Shown piece after piece: positions 36,530 through 46,189 of a DNA stretch of 64,000 nucleotides. Each line of letters begins with the position of its first letter. Positions within the stretch are counted from its first letter, which is position 1. This stretch comes from Myxococcales bacterium (GTDB lineage Bacteria > Myxococcota_A > Polyangia > Fen-1088). Location: NCBI GenBank assembly GCA_022184915.1, contig JAGTJU010000001.1, positions 496,001 to 560,000 of the forward strand, read 5' to 3'. The position numbers were made by a program, and so were the translations under genes. Below the pieces are notes generated by a model that was not told the origin of the DNA, did no database searches, and worked only from the letters and a program-made list of their open reading frames with translations.

Positions 36530-38468
36530 CCGGATCCGTCGCAGGAAACCCGAACACACGGGCGTAAAACGCGAGCTCTTCGCGGTACACCCGCTCGATG
36601 GTCTCGGCCTTGCGAAAGCCATGCTGTTCACCGGCGAAGGCCACGTAGCTCACGGGCACCGCGCGCGCGCGCAGGGCATTCACCATGAGCTCGGCCTGGC
36701 TTGGGGGAACCACCTTGTCTTCCAGTCCTTGAAAGAAGATCACCGGTGCCCGCAAGCGCTCCACGGCAAAGAGGGGCGAGCGTTCGCGGTACAGATCGGC
36801 GCGCGCGGGATAGGGGCCGATGAGCCCGTCGAGGTAGCGCGACTCGAACTTGTGCGTGTCACGCGTCAAGGCTTCGAGGTCCGCCACGCCGTAGAGGCTG
36901 GCGCCTGCCGCAAACGTGGTGTGGAAGGTGAGCGCGGCGAGCGCCGTGAAGCCCCCGGCGCTGCTGCCCCGGATCGCCAGGCGCCGGGGGTCCACGTCGC
37001 CGGCGGCGGCCAGGTGCTGCGCGGCCGCCACGCAGTCCTCGACATCGGCCAGCCCCCACAGGCCCGCGAGTTGTTCGCGATAGCCCCGGCCGTAGCCCGT
37101 GCTGCCCCGGTAATCGACGTCCACCACGCCAAAGCCCCGCGACGTCCAAAACTGGATGACTGGGTTGAACGCGGCGCTCGAGGCCGCCGTGGGCCCGCCA
37201 TGTGCCATCACGATGAGAGGGGGCTTGGCGCCGGCTTCGCCTTCGTGAGTGGCGCTGTGCGGTGGATAATACGAGGCGTGCGCGTGCTGACCCCGCGTGG
37301 ACGCAAAGCGCAGAGCCCGGGGCCGTGCGACGCTGGCGGCTTCGTCGGGCCCGAGCTCATGTGAGGCCCGCACCACGGCCACCTGCCCCGTGGCATCGAA
37401 GCGCACGATCGCGGGGGGCGTTGCGGGGCCCCCGGCCACGGCCACGGCCAGCCCGTCGCGGGCCTCGAGATGCGCCACCGCCGGAAACGCCGTGGACAGC
37501 GTGGTGCGGACGCCGGTGTCCGCGTCGATGCGCTCGAGGCGCCAGCGGCCGTTCTCCGTGCACGCAGCCGCAAGGGTGTGTTCGTCGAACCAACCAAAGG
37601 TGCTCATGCCGAGCTGCCACAGCGGCAGCGCGTATTCCTGGCAACCCGCCGTGAGCGCGCGCAGGGGCGCCTCCGTGCTGTGCACGAAGAGGTTCCAAAA
37701 CCCGTCGCGTTCCCAGGCGAACGCCAGCCGGCCTTCGGGTGACCACGTGGGGCCGAACACCGAGGCTGTCGTGTCGCCCGCCACGTGCAGGGGGGCCTCC
37801 AGGCCTCCTCCCGGGCCCACGCGGGCCACGAAGAGCTGGGCGGCGTCCCAGGGCATGTACGGATGGTCCCAGGCCAAGTAGGCCACGAGGGTTCCATCGG
37901 GCGACAGGCGGGGGCATGCGAAAAAGTCATGCCCCGTGGCCAAAACCGTCACCGTCCCCTCGTCGAGCGCGATCGCGACCAGGGCGTTTTCGGGTTCGTG
38001 TCCCTCGCGCGCCCTTTCGCCCACCGCGATGAGGCGGTTCCGTCCCTCGTCGGGTTCGAGGTCGCCGAAGCGCCAGGGCCCCGGCGGGTGTACCGCCCGT
38101 GCCGCCTCACCCGGGACGAGCGCGTGGACCTTTTGGGTTTTGTCGTCGACCACGAACACGCGAGGCCCCGCCACGGCATAGGCCCGTCCCCCGTATTCAT
38201 GCACCCGCGAACGCACGTCGAGCGGCGCAGGTGAAAGCGCGCAGGGGCCCGTTCCGTCGTCGCGCACCAGCACGCTGCGTCCCCCCTCCACCGGGCGGCC
38301 TTCCACCCAGTAAAGCGCGCCTGCGTTCACCGTGGGAAAGCCCAGACGCACGGCGGCCGCGGTCAACCAACGCGGGGAAAAAGGAGAGGGCCAGGTGCCG
38401 AAGGGCGCGGGGGTCTTTGGGGGGGGCGTCTCCGTTTCCGGGGCGTCCGAACCAGCACGACCATTCAT
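36519..38468 (-). CDS. S9-family prolyl oligopeptidase-like peptidase
   Basis: 649 residues. An N-terminal beta-propeller (repeats such as FFACPRLSPDGTLVAYLAWD and FGPTWSPEGRLAFAWE) and a C-terminal alpha/beta hydrolase. Catalytic Ser in IRGSSAGGFTALAAL; Asp likely in FQGLEDKVVPPSQ; His in GEQHGFRKAETI. YRGSTGYGRGYRE is the family marker before the nucleophile elbow. No clear signal peptide, so probably cytoplasmic peptide degradation. Confidence 0.92.
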   Translation of the reverse strand: MNGRAGSDAPETETPPPKTPAPFGTWPSPFSPRWLTAAAVRLGFPTVNAGALYWVEGRPVEGGRSVLVRDDGTGPCALSPAPLDVRSRVHEYGGRAYAVAGPRVFVVDDKTQKVHALVPGEAARAVHPPGPWRFGDLEPDEGRNRLIAVGERAREGHEPENALVAIALDEGTVTVLATGHDFFACPRLSPDGTLVAYLAWDHPYMPWDAAQLFVARVGPGGGLEAPLHVAGDTTASVFGPTWSPEGRLAFAWERDGFWNLFVHSTEAPLRALTAGCQEYALPLWQLGMSTFGWFDEHTLAAACTENGRWRLERIDADTGVRTTLSTAFPAVAHLEARDGLAVAVAGGPATPPAIVRFDATGQVAVVRASHELGPDEAASVARPRALRFASTRGQHAHASYYPPHSATHEGEAGAKPPLIVMAHGGPTAASSAAFNPVIQFWTSRGFGVVDVDYRGSTGYGRGYREQLAGLWGLADVEDCVAAAQHLAAAGDVDPRRLAIRGSSAGGFTALAALTFHTTFAAGASLYGVADLEALTRDTHKFESRYLDGLIGPYPARADLYRERSPLFAVERLRAPVIFFQGLEDKVVPPSQAELMVNALRARAVPVSYVAFAGEQHGFRKAETIERVYREELAFYARVFGFPATDPATD

Positions 38469-38513
38469 GCAGCCAGCCTAACAGCCCTAGGCCCAGCGCC
38501 TCGAAAAAACACT

Positions 38514-39050
38514 ATGCTCCAGGCCATGGTCGAAGCGCGCAGTTCTCGAAGACGATGTCTCGTTTGCCAAATGGGGGCCGTGGGCCTTGGGCTCCTTCTG
38601 GCCTGCAACGAAGACACCTCGTCGACGCCCGTCACCGACGCGCAGGCCTGCACGGCTTTGGGCAGCGCTGTCGGTGTCGCCGGGTTGGCGGCTCCCTACG
38701 GTTCCCCTCCGGCTCCCGTGCTCGTGGCCAGCAGCGCCTCTCGGTACGACCTCACGTTGCCCGCCTCGCCGGCCCCGGGTGCGTACAGCGGCATCGTGCG
38801 CTGGCAGGTGAGCCAGCCGGGGCAGTACGGCATCTACGCGGCGCCTTCGATCACGTTCCTCGTGCGTGACGAAAGCAGCGCCATCATGCCTTTTCTGAAA
38901 AGCCTGGGATCGGCGCTGAGCTGCGACAGCATCGGCCGTCACGTGTTCCTCGAGCTGCCCGTGGGCAGCTACACGGTGGAACTTGGCCCCTCGACCCGCT
39001 CTGACCTGCGGCTGGTGCTGCTGCCCGTGGCCCCGGGCGAAGAGATCTGA
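38514..39050 (+). CDS. Lipoprotein of unknown function
   Basis: 178 residues. Twin-Arg-like stretch (SSRRRCLVCQMGAVGLGLLL) ending in a lipobox LLAC, then a beta-rich domain of about 140 residues (SRYDLTLPASPAPGAYSG, GQYGIYAAPSITFLVRD, HVFLELPVGSYTVELG). The layout, a ligandless small beta domain after a Tat-like lipoprotein signal, recalls Rieske-type leaders but there is no Rieske motif. An internal ATG at 38526 is an equally good start. Divergent from the S9 peptidase gene. Confidence 0.72.
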   Translation: MLQAMVEARSSRRRCLVCQMGAVGLGLLLACNEDTSSTPVTDAQACTALGSAVGVAGLAAPYGSPPAPVLVASSASRYDLTLPASPAPGAYSGIVRWQVSQPGQYGIYAAPSITFLVRDESSAIMPFLKSLGSALSCDSIGRHVFLELPVGSYTVELGPSTRSDLRLVLLPVAPGEEI

Positions 39051-39109
39051 ACCCCGCGGCAAGGCCCCGCGCCCGGCGGAAGGGGCCTGCGTTTGCTAGG
39101 CTCGAACCC

Positions 39110-40462
39110 ATGAGGGTGCAGGGGCCACACGTGGTGATCGTGGGCGGTGGGTTTGGAGGGTTGCAGGCCGCCAAGCGGCTGGCGAAGCAGCACGTGCGCG
39201 TGACGCTCGTCGATCGACGCAACCATCACTTGTTCCAACCGCTGCTCTACCAGGTAGCGACGGGAGGCCTTTCGGCGGCGGAGATCGCCATGCCGATTCG
39301 CAAGATCCTGCACGCCCACGAGAGCGTGACCGTGTGGCTGGCGGACGTCGAGCGGGTCGATCCCGAAGCCCGCACGCTCTCGTTCACCGATGGCCGTAGG
39401 CTCTCGTACGATTACCTCGTCATCGCCGCGGGCGCGACGCATAGCTATTTCGGCCACGACGAATGGTCATCCGTGGCGCCCGGGCTCAAGAGCGTGGAAG
39501 ACGCCTTCGAGATTCGTCGGCGTGTGTTCCAAGCCTTCGAGACGGCCGAGCGGCTCGAGACCCCCGCCGAGCGCACACCCCACCTCACGTTTTTGGTGGT
39601 GGGCGGAGGCCCCACGGGCGTCGAGCTGGCCGGGGCCATCGCCGAGATTGCGCGCAACACCTTGGCGGGTGAGTTCCGCATCGCCGATCCCCGCGCCGCG
39701 CGCGTGGTTTTGGTGGAGGGACTCGATCGAGTTTTGCCGACGTTTCCTGCCAATCTCTCCGCGTCCGCCAAAGAGTCGCTCGAGCGCATCGGTGTGGAGG
39801 TGCGCTTGAACACCAAGGTGACGTCCATCTCGGAAGAAGGCGCCGTGGTGAATGGCAACGAGTTGCTGACCGCGCGGACGGTGCTCTGGGCCGCAGGCGT
39901 GAAGGCCTCGCCCTTGGGCGCCCAGCTCGGGGCGCCGCTCGAACGCAACGGTCAAGTGAAGGTCGAGCCCACGCTACAGGTGCCCGGGCGGCCCGAGATC
40001 TTCGTGGTGGGCGATCTGGCGAGCATCGAGACCGATGGCAAGAGAGTTCCCGGCGTGGCCCAGGGTGCGTTGCAGATGGGGCGCTTGGCGGCCGACAATA
40101 TCTGCCGGGCCATCAACGGCAAGCCGCTCGTGCCCTTCCGTTATCACGACAAAGGCAACATGGCCACGATCGGACGCTCCCATGCGGTGGCGCAGATCGG
40201 CAGATGGCACATCAAGGGAACGCTGGCGTGGCTGGCATGGGCGCTCGTGCACCTCGTGACGCTCATCGGGTTTCGCAACCGCATGGTCACGCTGGTCAAT
40301 TGGGTCTGGGCTTATTTCACCTTCCAAAGAAGCGGTCGGCTCATCTTTCAGCGCAACGCGCCCCCTCACGACGTGGGCGTGCCCGCAAGCGTTCCGAAGG
40401 TCGGCGTGGGCCCCCCCGGCAAACCGCCGCCGCTGCCCGTGCCGCCCGCACCGCCGGCTTGA
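39110..40462 (+). CDS. ndh: Type II NADH dehydrogenase (NDH-2)
   Basis: 450 residues. FAD-binding start VVIVGGGFGGLQAAKRL, then DRRNHHLFQPLLYQVATGGL (typical of NDH-2), the second nucleotide-binding motif VVGGGPTGVELAGAIAEIA, and GDLASI for FAD. The C-terminus has an amphipathic membrane-anchoring region (LAWLALVHLVTLIGF-like stretch) and a Pro-rich tail. It transfers electrons from NADH to quinone without pumping protons. Confidence 0.93.
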   Translation: MRVQGPHVVIVGGGFGGLQAAKRLAKQHVRVTLVDRRNHHLFQPLLYQVATGGLSAAEIAMPIRKILHAHESVTVWLADVERVDPEARTLSFTDGRRLSYDYLVIAAGATHSYFGHDEWSSVAPGLKSVEDAFEIRRRVFQAFETAERLETPAERTPHLTFLVVGGGPTGVELAGAIAEIARNTLAGEFRIADPRAARVVLVEGLDRVLPTFPANLSASAKESLERIGVEVRLNTKVTSISEEGAVVNGNELLTARTVLWAAGVKASPLGAQLGAPLERNGQVKVEPTLQVPGRPEIFVVGDLASIETDGKRVPGVAQGALQMGRLAADNICRAINGKPLVPFRYHDKGNMATIGRSHAVAQIGRWHIKGTLAWLAWALVHLVTLIGFRNRMVTLVNWVWAYFTFQRSGRLIFQRNAPPHDVGVPASVPKVGVGPPGKPPPLPVPPAPPA

Positions 40463-40545
40463 TTTGCGGGCACTCGTGAGGCTTCGTGGGCTTCAGGGAA
40501 AATTTTTCGCACTCTGCTCCGTTCACTTCTTGGTAACGTCCCTTC

Positions 40546-41433
40546 ATGTCGTCAGCACGCCCCGTTCTGGTTGCCGTGGATTTGAGTGAACCCAACGCCT
40601 TGGCGTTGCGCCAGGCCGACATGCTGGCGCGTGAGCTTGGGGCTCCGCTCTTCGTCGTTCACGCTTTGCCCGAGCTGCTCGCTGTGCACCCTCTGTTCCC
40701 GCAGCTGAACCTCCAGGATGCCTTTTCACTGTCGGAGCTCGAGCCGAAGGCCGGTGCGGCCATCCAAAGGTTCGTCGAGGAGCAAACCGGCCGCAAAACC
40801 GATTCGTACCACGTGCTCTTGGGGTCGGGCTCCGCCCACCACGTGATCATCGAAGAGGCTCATCACGTGCATGCGGGAACGATCGTGCTCGGGGCCAGCG
40901 GCGGGGGCCTGTCGTCGATGCTCGGCCGCACCGTACGTCGGGTGGTGCGGCACGCGCCGTGTGACGTGCTGGTGGTGCGCCCGTCGCCCCACGGCATGGT
41001 GCTTGCCGGCACCGACTTCTCCGAGCCCTCGAAGCCGGCCGTGGCGCGCGCGGCGGAGGAGGCCAAGCGTCGTCACAAGCCGCTGGGGCTCGTGTATTCG
41101 CTCGACTTCATCCCGCCGGGCGTGGCGTTGCCGGGTGTGGACGTGCCCATGCCGAGCCTGTCGGCGCTCGACAGCGTGAGGGCCGAGATGCACCACCTGC
41201 TCGACGAAGAGTCGGCCAAGGTGGGGGCCGAGAGCCTCTTGCGCGAGGGCCCCGCGGCGCATGGCCTGGCCGAGGCCGCCCGCGAGCGCAAGGCGGAGCT
41301 GGTGGTTGTGGGCACGCATGGACGCACGGGGCTTGGGCGCCTGGCCCTGGGAAGCGTGGCCGAAAACGTGGTCGAGTCCTCGCCCTGTTCGGTGTTGGTG
41401 GTTCACCCTCAGCCTGCAAACGCGGCCGCCTGA
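40546..41433 (+). CDS. Tandem-domain universal stress protein
   Basis: 295 residues, two Usp domains (about 1-145 and 146-290). The second has the nucleotide-binding motif GTHGRTGLGRLALGS, and the first has a shorter GASGGGLSSMLGRT. DFSEP-type starts are seen in both. Length is twice the single-domain UspA. Cytoplasmic; stress-related nucleotide binding by family. Confidence 0.9.
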   Translation: MSSARPVLVAVDLSEPNALALRQADMLARELGAPLFVVHALPELLAVHPLFPQLNLQDAFSLSELEPKAGAAIQRFVEEQTGRKTDSYHVLLGSGSAHHVIIEEAHHVHAGTIVLGASGGGLSSMLGRTVRRVVRHAPCDVLVVRPSPHGMVLAGTDFSEPSKPAVARAAEEAKRRHKPLGLVYSLDFIPPGVALPGVDVPMPSLSALDSVRAEMHHLLDEESAKVGAESLLREGPAAHGLAEAARERKAELVVVGTHGRTGLGRLALGSVAENVVESSPCSVLVVHPQPANAAA

Positions 41434-41481
41434 TCGCATCGCCGGCTGCGCCCACCCAGGCGCCTCGGCTCGTGCCTGCTC

Positions 41482-42399
41482 ATGCCTCCCCGATCGGCCC
41501 GCACCCTTCTCGTCGTCGACCGCTTCGCCCCCCAGGGCCGTGCCTTGCGGGCGGCCTTCGACGAGCGCTTCGCCGATCCGCGCAAAGCCACGGGCGACCG
41601 CTTCGTGTGGGACTTCTGGCACGTGCCCGGGCAGTACACCACGCTGCGCACGCCTGCGTACCACTACTTCCCGCAGCGGCTCTACCAGGCCTTCCACAAC
41701 CATCTCGTGTGGTGGGGCCGGCGGGTGCTGGGCTGCCATGACGTCTCGCCCCCGTGGCTCTCCTGCTACGTCGAGGGCTGTCGCCAGGAGTTGCACGGAG
41801 ACGTGCCGCACGGCCCTTGGGCGTTCGTGTATTCGCTCACCCCCTGGGAAACACGGCGCTTCCGGGGTGGCCAGACGCTGCTTTTGCGTGACGAGATCCT
41901 CGACTACTGGCAGGGTGCCCGTTCGACCGGTGCTCTCGAAGAGCCCGAGGTGCTGCAGGAGATCGAGCCCCGCATGAACCGGCTGGTGGTGTTCGATCCG
42001 CGCATCCCGCACGGCGTTCGGCGCGTCGAGGGCACGCTCGATCCTCGCGAGGGCCGCTTGGTGATTCACGGCTGGTTCGTCCAGCCGCGCCCCTTTGTCG
42101 AGGGGCCTTTGCGGGCGGCCGCTCTGCAGAGCCGCATCGATGGGCTGTCGCAGATCCTGGCGCCGGTGCTGTCCGGTGGCCTTGCGCTGACGGGCATGGT
42201 GAGCTTGCGCGTCGACGTGGCCGCCGCGGGGCAGGTGAGCCGGGTCCAGGTGCTTTCCGACAACACCCGCACCGCACGGGTCGACGAGCCCAACCGCCTC
42301 GCTCTTCTGCGCCTCGTCACGCGCACCCTGCGGGCCTGGTCGTTTCCGCGCATGCGCGGACCCGCCCGGATCACACTGCCCCTGACTTTTGCAGGATGA
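41482..42399 (+). CDS. 2OG-Fe(II) oxygenase fused to a TonB/AgmX C-terminal-like domain
   Basis: 305 residues. N-terminal part (about 1-200) is a prolyl-4-hydroxylase-type double-stranded beta helix: Fe ligands H105-x-D107 (LHGDVPHG) and H177 (DPRIPHGVRRVEG); R192 in GRLVIHGW is the likely 2-oxoglutarate ligand. From about residue 225 follows a TonB-C/AgmX-PglI-like beta-alpha-beta module (LTGMVSLRVDVAAAGQVSRV, LRAWSFPRMRGPARITLPL). No signal peptide is visible. The fusion is unusual; the substrate could be a protein Pro/Lys or a small molecule. Confidence 0.8.
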   Translation: MPPRSARTLLVVDRFAPQGRALRAAFDERFADPRKATGDRFVWDFWHVPGQYTTLRTPAYHYFPQRLYQAFHNHLVWWGRRVLGCHDVSPPWLSCYVEGCRQELHGDVPHGPWAFVYSLTPWETRRFRGGQTLLLRDEILDYWQGARSTGALEEPEVLQEIEPRMNRLVVFDPRIPHGVRRVEGTLDPREGRLVIHGWFVQPRPFVEGPLRAAALQSRIDGLSQILAPVLSGGLALTGMVSLRVDVAAAGQVSRVQVLSDNTRTARVDEPNRLALLRLVTRTLRAWSFPRMRGPARITLPLTFAG

Positions 42400-42450
42400 G
42401 AGGGCAGCTCACGCTTGAAGGATGAGGGCGGCTGAAGGATAGTCGCCCGC

Positions 42451-43962
42451 ATGCCCTCCTTGCTGCGCTTCCGAGCCCTGGCCTTTGCAGGCGTGGGTCT
42501 CACGATTCTTTCGAGCTTGGCTGCATTTTCGGGGTGTGCCAGCGCGCGGCGGAGCGACACGAAGGCGGCCGCACCGCGCACGTCCGCCCCACGCAAACCG
42601 AACGTGGTCTTCGTGCTGGTCGACGACTTGGGCTACGGCCAGCTGGGGGCCTACGGACAAAAGCTCATCGCCACCCCGCACCTCGACCGCATGGCGGCCG
42701 AAGGCCTGAAATTCTCGGATTTTTACGCCGGCTCCGCCGTGTGCGCGCCGTCCCGGGCCGTGTTGATGACCGGGCGCCACACGGGGCACGTCTCGGTACG
42801 AGGCAACGCCCACCGGGAGATCCAACAGCTCAAACCGAGTGAGCCCACGGTGGCCGAGGTGATGAAGAGCGCAGGCTACGACACGGCGCTCGTGGGCAAG
42901 TGGGGCCTGGGTGAAGCCGGATCGGGGGCCACGCCCAACGATCGAGGATTCGATTTTTTTTACGGCTACTTGAACCAAGTTCACGCGCACAACTACTATC
43001 CCGAGTTTTTGTGGCGGAACGGCGCGCAGGAGAAGCTGCGCAACGAAGTCGAGCCCGCAAAGAACGCCTACGGCGACTTCCGTGGCGGTTATGCCACGAA
43101 GAAGGTCGATTGGACGCACGAGCTTTTCATGAACGAAGCCGAGCGTTGGATACGCGCTCACAAAGAGGGACCGTTCTTTCTCTACCTGTCCTTGACCGTG
43201 CCTCACGGCAACAACGAGGCCCGGGATGATCTCGGCGATGGGCAAGAGGTTCCCGACTACGGTCCTTACGCCGACCAACCCTGGCCGAACCCGCAAAAGG
43301 GCCACGCGGCCAGCATCACCCGGCTCGACGAGGACATGGGCAAGCTGCTGGCGCTCTTGGCCGCTCTGAAGATCGATGACGACACCCTGGTGATCTTCAC
43401 CTCCGACAACGGACCTCACAACGAAGGGGGCTTCGACCCCTCTGTGTTCACGCCGGCCGGGCCCCTGCGCGGCATGAAGCGCGACCTTTACGAAGGCGGT
43501 GTGCGGGCGCCCACGCTCGCCTGGTGGCCTGGACACATCGCTCCCGGTCGCATCAGCCGGCACGTGGCGTACCTGGGTGATGTGATGGCCACCCTCGCCG
43601 AACTGGCGGGTGCGCCCACCCCCCCTGCCACCGACTCTCTCTCCTTCCTTCCAGAGCTCCTGGGGCGCGCGCAAAAGGCCACCCCACACCTTTATTTCGA
43701 GTTCTACGAGCAAGGGGGCAAACAGGCGGTGCGCAAGGGCAAGTGGAAAGCCGTGCGCGCCGGTCTCGGACAGGGGCCGATCGAGCTTTACGACCTCGAG
43801 CGAGATCTGGGCGAAGCCCACGACCTGGCCGGCGAGCATCCCGAGCTCGTCCAGGAGATGGCCGCCCTCATGGCCGAGGAGCACAGTCCTGACCCCCGGT
43901 GGAAGGTGGGAGGACGCCCTACGCCAGCTCCACCTCCCGGCCACGGTGTGGCGCCCTTCTGA
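42451..43962 (+). CDS. Lipoprotein sulfatase (arylsulfatase A-like)
   Basis: 503 residues; lipobox Cys29 (LAAFSGC). Sulfatase domain from residue 50 (PNVVFVLVDDLGYGQLGAYG). Formylglycine Cys98 in VCAPSR; GKWGLGEAGSG and FTSDNGPHNEGG are the expected metal/substrate loops. Closest to arylsulfatase A-like enzymes. Follows the 2OG-oxygenase gene by 51 bp on the same strand. Substrate unknown; surface or periplasmic location by the lipobox. Confidence 0.92.
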   Translation: MPSLLRFRALAFAGVGLTILSSLAAFSGCASARRSDTKAAAPRTSAPRKPNVVFVLVDDLGYGQLGAYGQKLIATPHLDRMAAEGLKFSDFYAGSAVCAPSRAVLMTGRHTGHVSVRGNAHREIQQLKPSEPTVAEVMKSAGYDTALVGKWGLGEAGSGATPNDRGFDFFYGYLNQVHAHNYYPEFLWRNGAQEKLRNEVEPAKNAYGDFRGGYATKKVDWTHELFMNEAERWIRAHKEGPFFLYLSLTVPHGNNEARDDLGDGQEVPDYGPYADQPWPNPQKGHAASITRLDEDMGKLLALLAALKIDDDTLVIFTSDNGPHNEGGFDPSVFTPAGPLRGMKRDLYEGGVRAPTLAWWPGHIAPGRISRHVAYLGDVMATLAELAGAPTPPATDSLSFLPELLGRAQKATPHLYFEFYEQGGKQAVRKGKWKAVRAGLGQGPIELYDLERDLGEAHDLAGEHPELVQEMAALMAEEHSPDPRWKVGGRPTPAPPPGHGVAPF

Positions 43963-44086
43963 GCTGCCGCAGGGGCCGTCGCGCCGTTCGTCGTGAAATC
44001 GTCACGCGGAGGGAGCTTGAAAGCCTTCGCGAGATCCGGTAATCGCAGGGCTCCTTCACGCCGTTGTCTCGGCAGAAAGCCTCGCC

Positions 44087-45223
44087 GTGTCCGACCAGTT
44101 CCCGCAGCCCGCTACCGGTCCCGTGGAGGACACGCCCGAACGTTCGTATGGGCTTGCCAACGCCACGGACTACTTCGTTCAGTTCTTCGTCCGCGAACGG
44201 GCGTTCCTGGTCTTCGTGACGATGGGATTCTTGGCGGCGGGCTTGTTCTTCGAGACCCCCCAGGTGGCGCGTTGGTTGGGCTTTTTGTTCGCAAGCTATG
44301 CCGTGGTGGCGAACGACAGCATCCAAACGATCGGGACGTTCATTGCCTCGAACGACCGCAAGCCCTGGTGGGCGCTGTGGCTCTTCATCGGTGGGATCTT
44401 CGTCGCCACGGTGACCTATAGCTTCTTCCGACATGATGGGGATGTCTCGTTCCAGAGGCTGTCCGCCAAGGGCTTCGAGCACACGCCGCTGTCCTTCTCG
44501 TTTCTTCAGGTCGCCGCGCCGCTGTTTTTGATGGTGATGACCCGGATGCGCATGCCCGTGTCCACCACCTTTTTGCTCCTCAGCAGCTTCGCGACCAGCA
44601 TCGACAGCGTCGGCCAGATCCTCACGAAGAGCTTGTCGGGATACGTGGTGGCCTTCGTGGTTTCGGCGTTGGTCTGGGGGGTGAGCGCCCCGGCCCTTTC
44701 CCGCTGGTACCAACGTCCTGCTCATTCGCTTTGGCGGAGTGCCCAGTGGGTGACAAGCGGCGTTTTGTGGAGTGTCTGGATCATGCAGGACGCGGCCAAC
44801 ATAGCCGTCTACCTGCCCCGGTCCCTCAGTGCCATGCAGTTTTTGGGTTTCACGGCCGTCATCTTCTGCGGGCTCGGCGTGCTGTTTTTTCTGCGGGGTG
44901 AACGAATCCAGGCGGTGATCAACGAAAAGTCATCGGTGGTGGACGTGCGCGCCGCCACCGTCATCGATTTCATCTACGCCGTGATTCTCTACGTCTTCAA
45001 GACGCTGAGCCACATCCCCATGAGCACCACCTGGGTGTTCATCGGTCTGCTGGCAGGGCGCGAGCTGGCCATGAGCTTTCGGGGCGTGGCCAAGGGCAAC
45101 GCGCGGATGGCCTTGCGGATGTTGGCCAAGGACGTGGCCTACGTCTCTTTGGGTCTTTTATGTTCGATGCTCATCGCCGCTTCGGTGAACGAGGCGTTTA
45201 GGCGCTCCTTGTTGGGATCCTGA
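44087..45223 (+). CDS. PiT-like membrane transporter
   Basis: 378 residues with about nine to ten hydrophobic helices. Two repeats resemble the inorganic phosphate transporter fold: FASYAVVANDSIQTIGTFIA in the first half and HIPMSTTWVFIGLLAGRELA in the second. PiT proteins transport phosphate or sulfate with Na+ or H+. This copy is shorter than most (about 420-500). GTG start; ribosome site weak. Substrate uncertain. Confidence 0.72.
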   Translation: MSDQFPQPATGPVEDTPERSYGLANATDYFVQFFVRERAFLVFVTMGFLAAGLFFETPQVARWLGFLFASYAVVANDSIQTIGTFIASNDRKPWWALWLFIGGIFVATVTYSFFRHDGDVSFQRLSAKGFEHTPLSFSFLQVAAPLFLMVMTRMRMPVSTTFLLLSSFATSIDSVGQILTKSLSGYVVAFVVSALVWGVSAPALSRWYQRPAHSLWRSAQWVTSGVLWSVWIMQDAANIAVYLPRSLSAMQFLGFTAVIFCGLGVLFFLRGERIQAVINEKSSVVDVRAATVIDFIYAVILYVFKTLSHIPMSTTWVFIGLLAGRELAMSFRGVAKGNARMALRMLAKDVAYVSLGLLCSMLIAASVNEAFRRSLLGS

Positions 45224-45290
45224 CCTGGTGGGGGGCGGCCTGGTGGGGGCGTGCCAGGCAGGGGCAGGGGGTGCTAAACCTAAAGAGCCC

Positions 45291-46112
45291 ATGGCCGCCG
45301 ACGACAAGAACGAGTCCTCGTTGCTGGTTTCGCCCGAGCCTTTCGTGGCGCCTCCCGCGTCCCCGGAAGGCCGGTGGGGCAAAGCGGGGGCCTCCCACGA
45401 AGATCCCGAGCTCTTGGAAGGCCCGCGCCGGCGCACCGCTGAGCTCGCGCGCGTGTTTCGCATTGCGCGGGAGTTCGTACGCGGCTTTCGGGCGCTGCAC
45501 TTCGTGGGCCCCTGTGTCACGGTGTTCGGCTCGGCGCGGCTCAAGGAAGAGCATCCCCACTACCGACTGGCCCGGGAGATGGGCGCGCGCATTTCACGGC
45601 TGGGTTTCACCGTCATGACGGGAGGTGGGCCCGGCATCATGGAGGCTGCCAATCGGGGCGCCAAGGACGTGGGGGGACACTCGGTGGGCTGCAACATCAA
45701 GTTGCCCATGGAGCAGGAGCCCAATCCCTACGTCGATAAATTCGTCGAGTTCAGGTACTTCTTCGTGCGGAAGGTGATGCTGCTCAAGTACAGCTACGCC
45801 TTTGTGGTGATGCCAGGGGGCTTTGGCACGCTCGACGAGATGTTCGAGGCGCTGACGCTTATCCAGACGAAGAAGATGCACGAGTTCCGTGTCGTGCTGA
45901 TGGGCGTGGACTACTGGGCGCCTCTCATCGATTTCATCGCAGGGCCCATGCGCACCTCGGGCATGATTGGCCCCTCCGATGTGGATCTTCTGACCGTCAC
46001 GGACGATCCCGAGGAGGCGGTGGCCGCCATCGAGGCCTGCAAGCTTGCCAACGCCGCGCGGATCCAGGGCAAGCGCTTTCGCCGCATGCGTCTTCTGGGC
46101 GAAAAACCCTGA
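45291..46112 (+). CDS. LOG-family Rossmann protein (TIGR00730 type)
   Basis: 273 residues. The LOG signature PGGFGTLDEMFEAL is intact, with GGGPGIMEAANRGA upstream, both part of the nucleotide-monophosphate phosphoribohydrolase active site. An N-terminal extension of about 65 residues precedes the core (FVGPCVTVFGSARLK). LOG proteins hydrolyse nucleoside 5'-monophosphates or cytokinin ribotides; the bacterial role is mostly nucleotide salvage. Confidence 0.9.
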   Translation: MAADDKNESSLLVSPEPFVAPPASPEGRWGKAGASHEDPELLEGPRRRTAELARVFRIAREFVRGFRALHFVGPCVTVFGSARLKEEHPHYRLAREMGARISRLGFTVMTGGGPGIMEAANRGAKDVGGHSVGCNIKLPMEQEPNPYVDKFVEFRYFFVRKVMLLKYSYAFVVMPGGFGTLDEMFEALTLIQTKKMHEFRVVLMGVDYWAPLIDFIAGPMRTSGMIGPSDVDLLTVTDDPEEAVAAIEACKLANAARIQGKRFRRMRLLGEKP

Positions 46113-46189
46113 CGTCCCCCCCGGGTGGTCGTTCGCGCCTTGCAGCCGTCGGCCGGCATCCCATATTAAGCGGAAACGAGCCGAAAATC

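Noticed and set aside
38514-39050. Rieske iron-sulfur protein
   Set aside because: The leader looks like a Tat-type Rieske leader, but there are no CxH...CxxH motifs in the mature part.
41482-43962. Natural-product gene cluster around the 2OG oxygenase
   Set aside because: No NRPS, PKS, RiPP precursor or transporter nearby; neighbours are a stress protein and a sulfatase.
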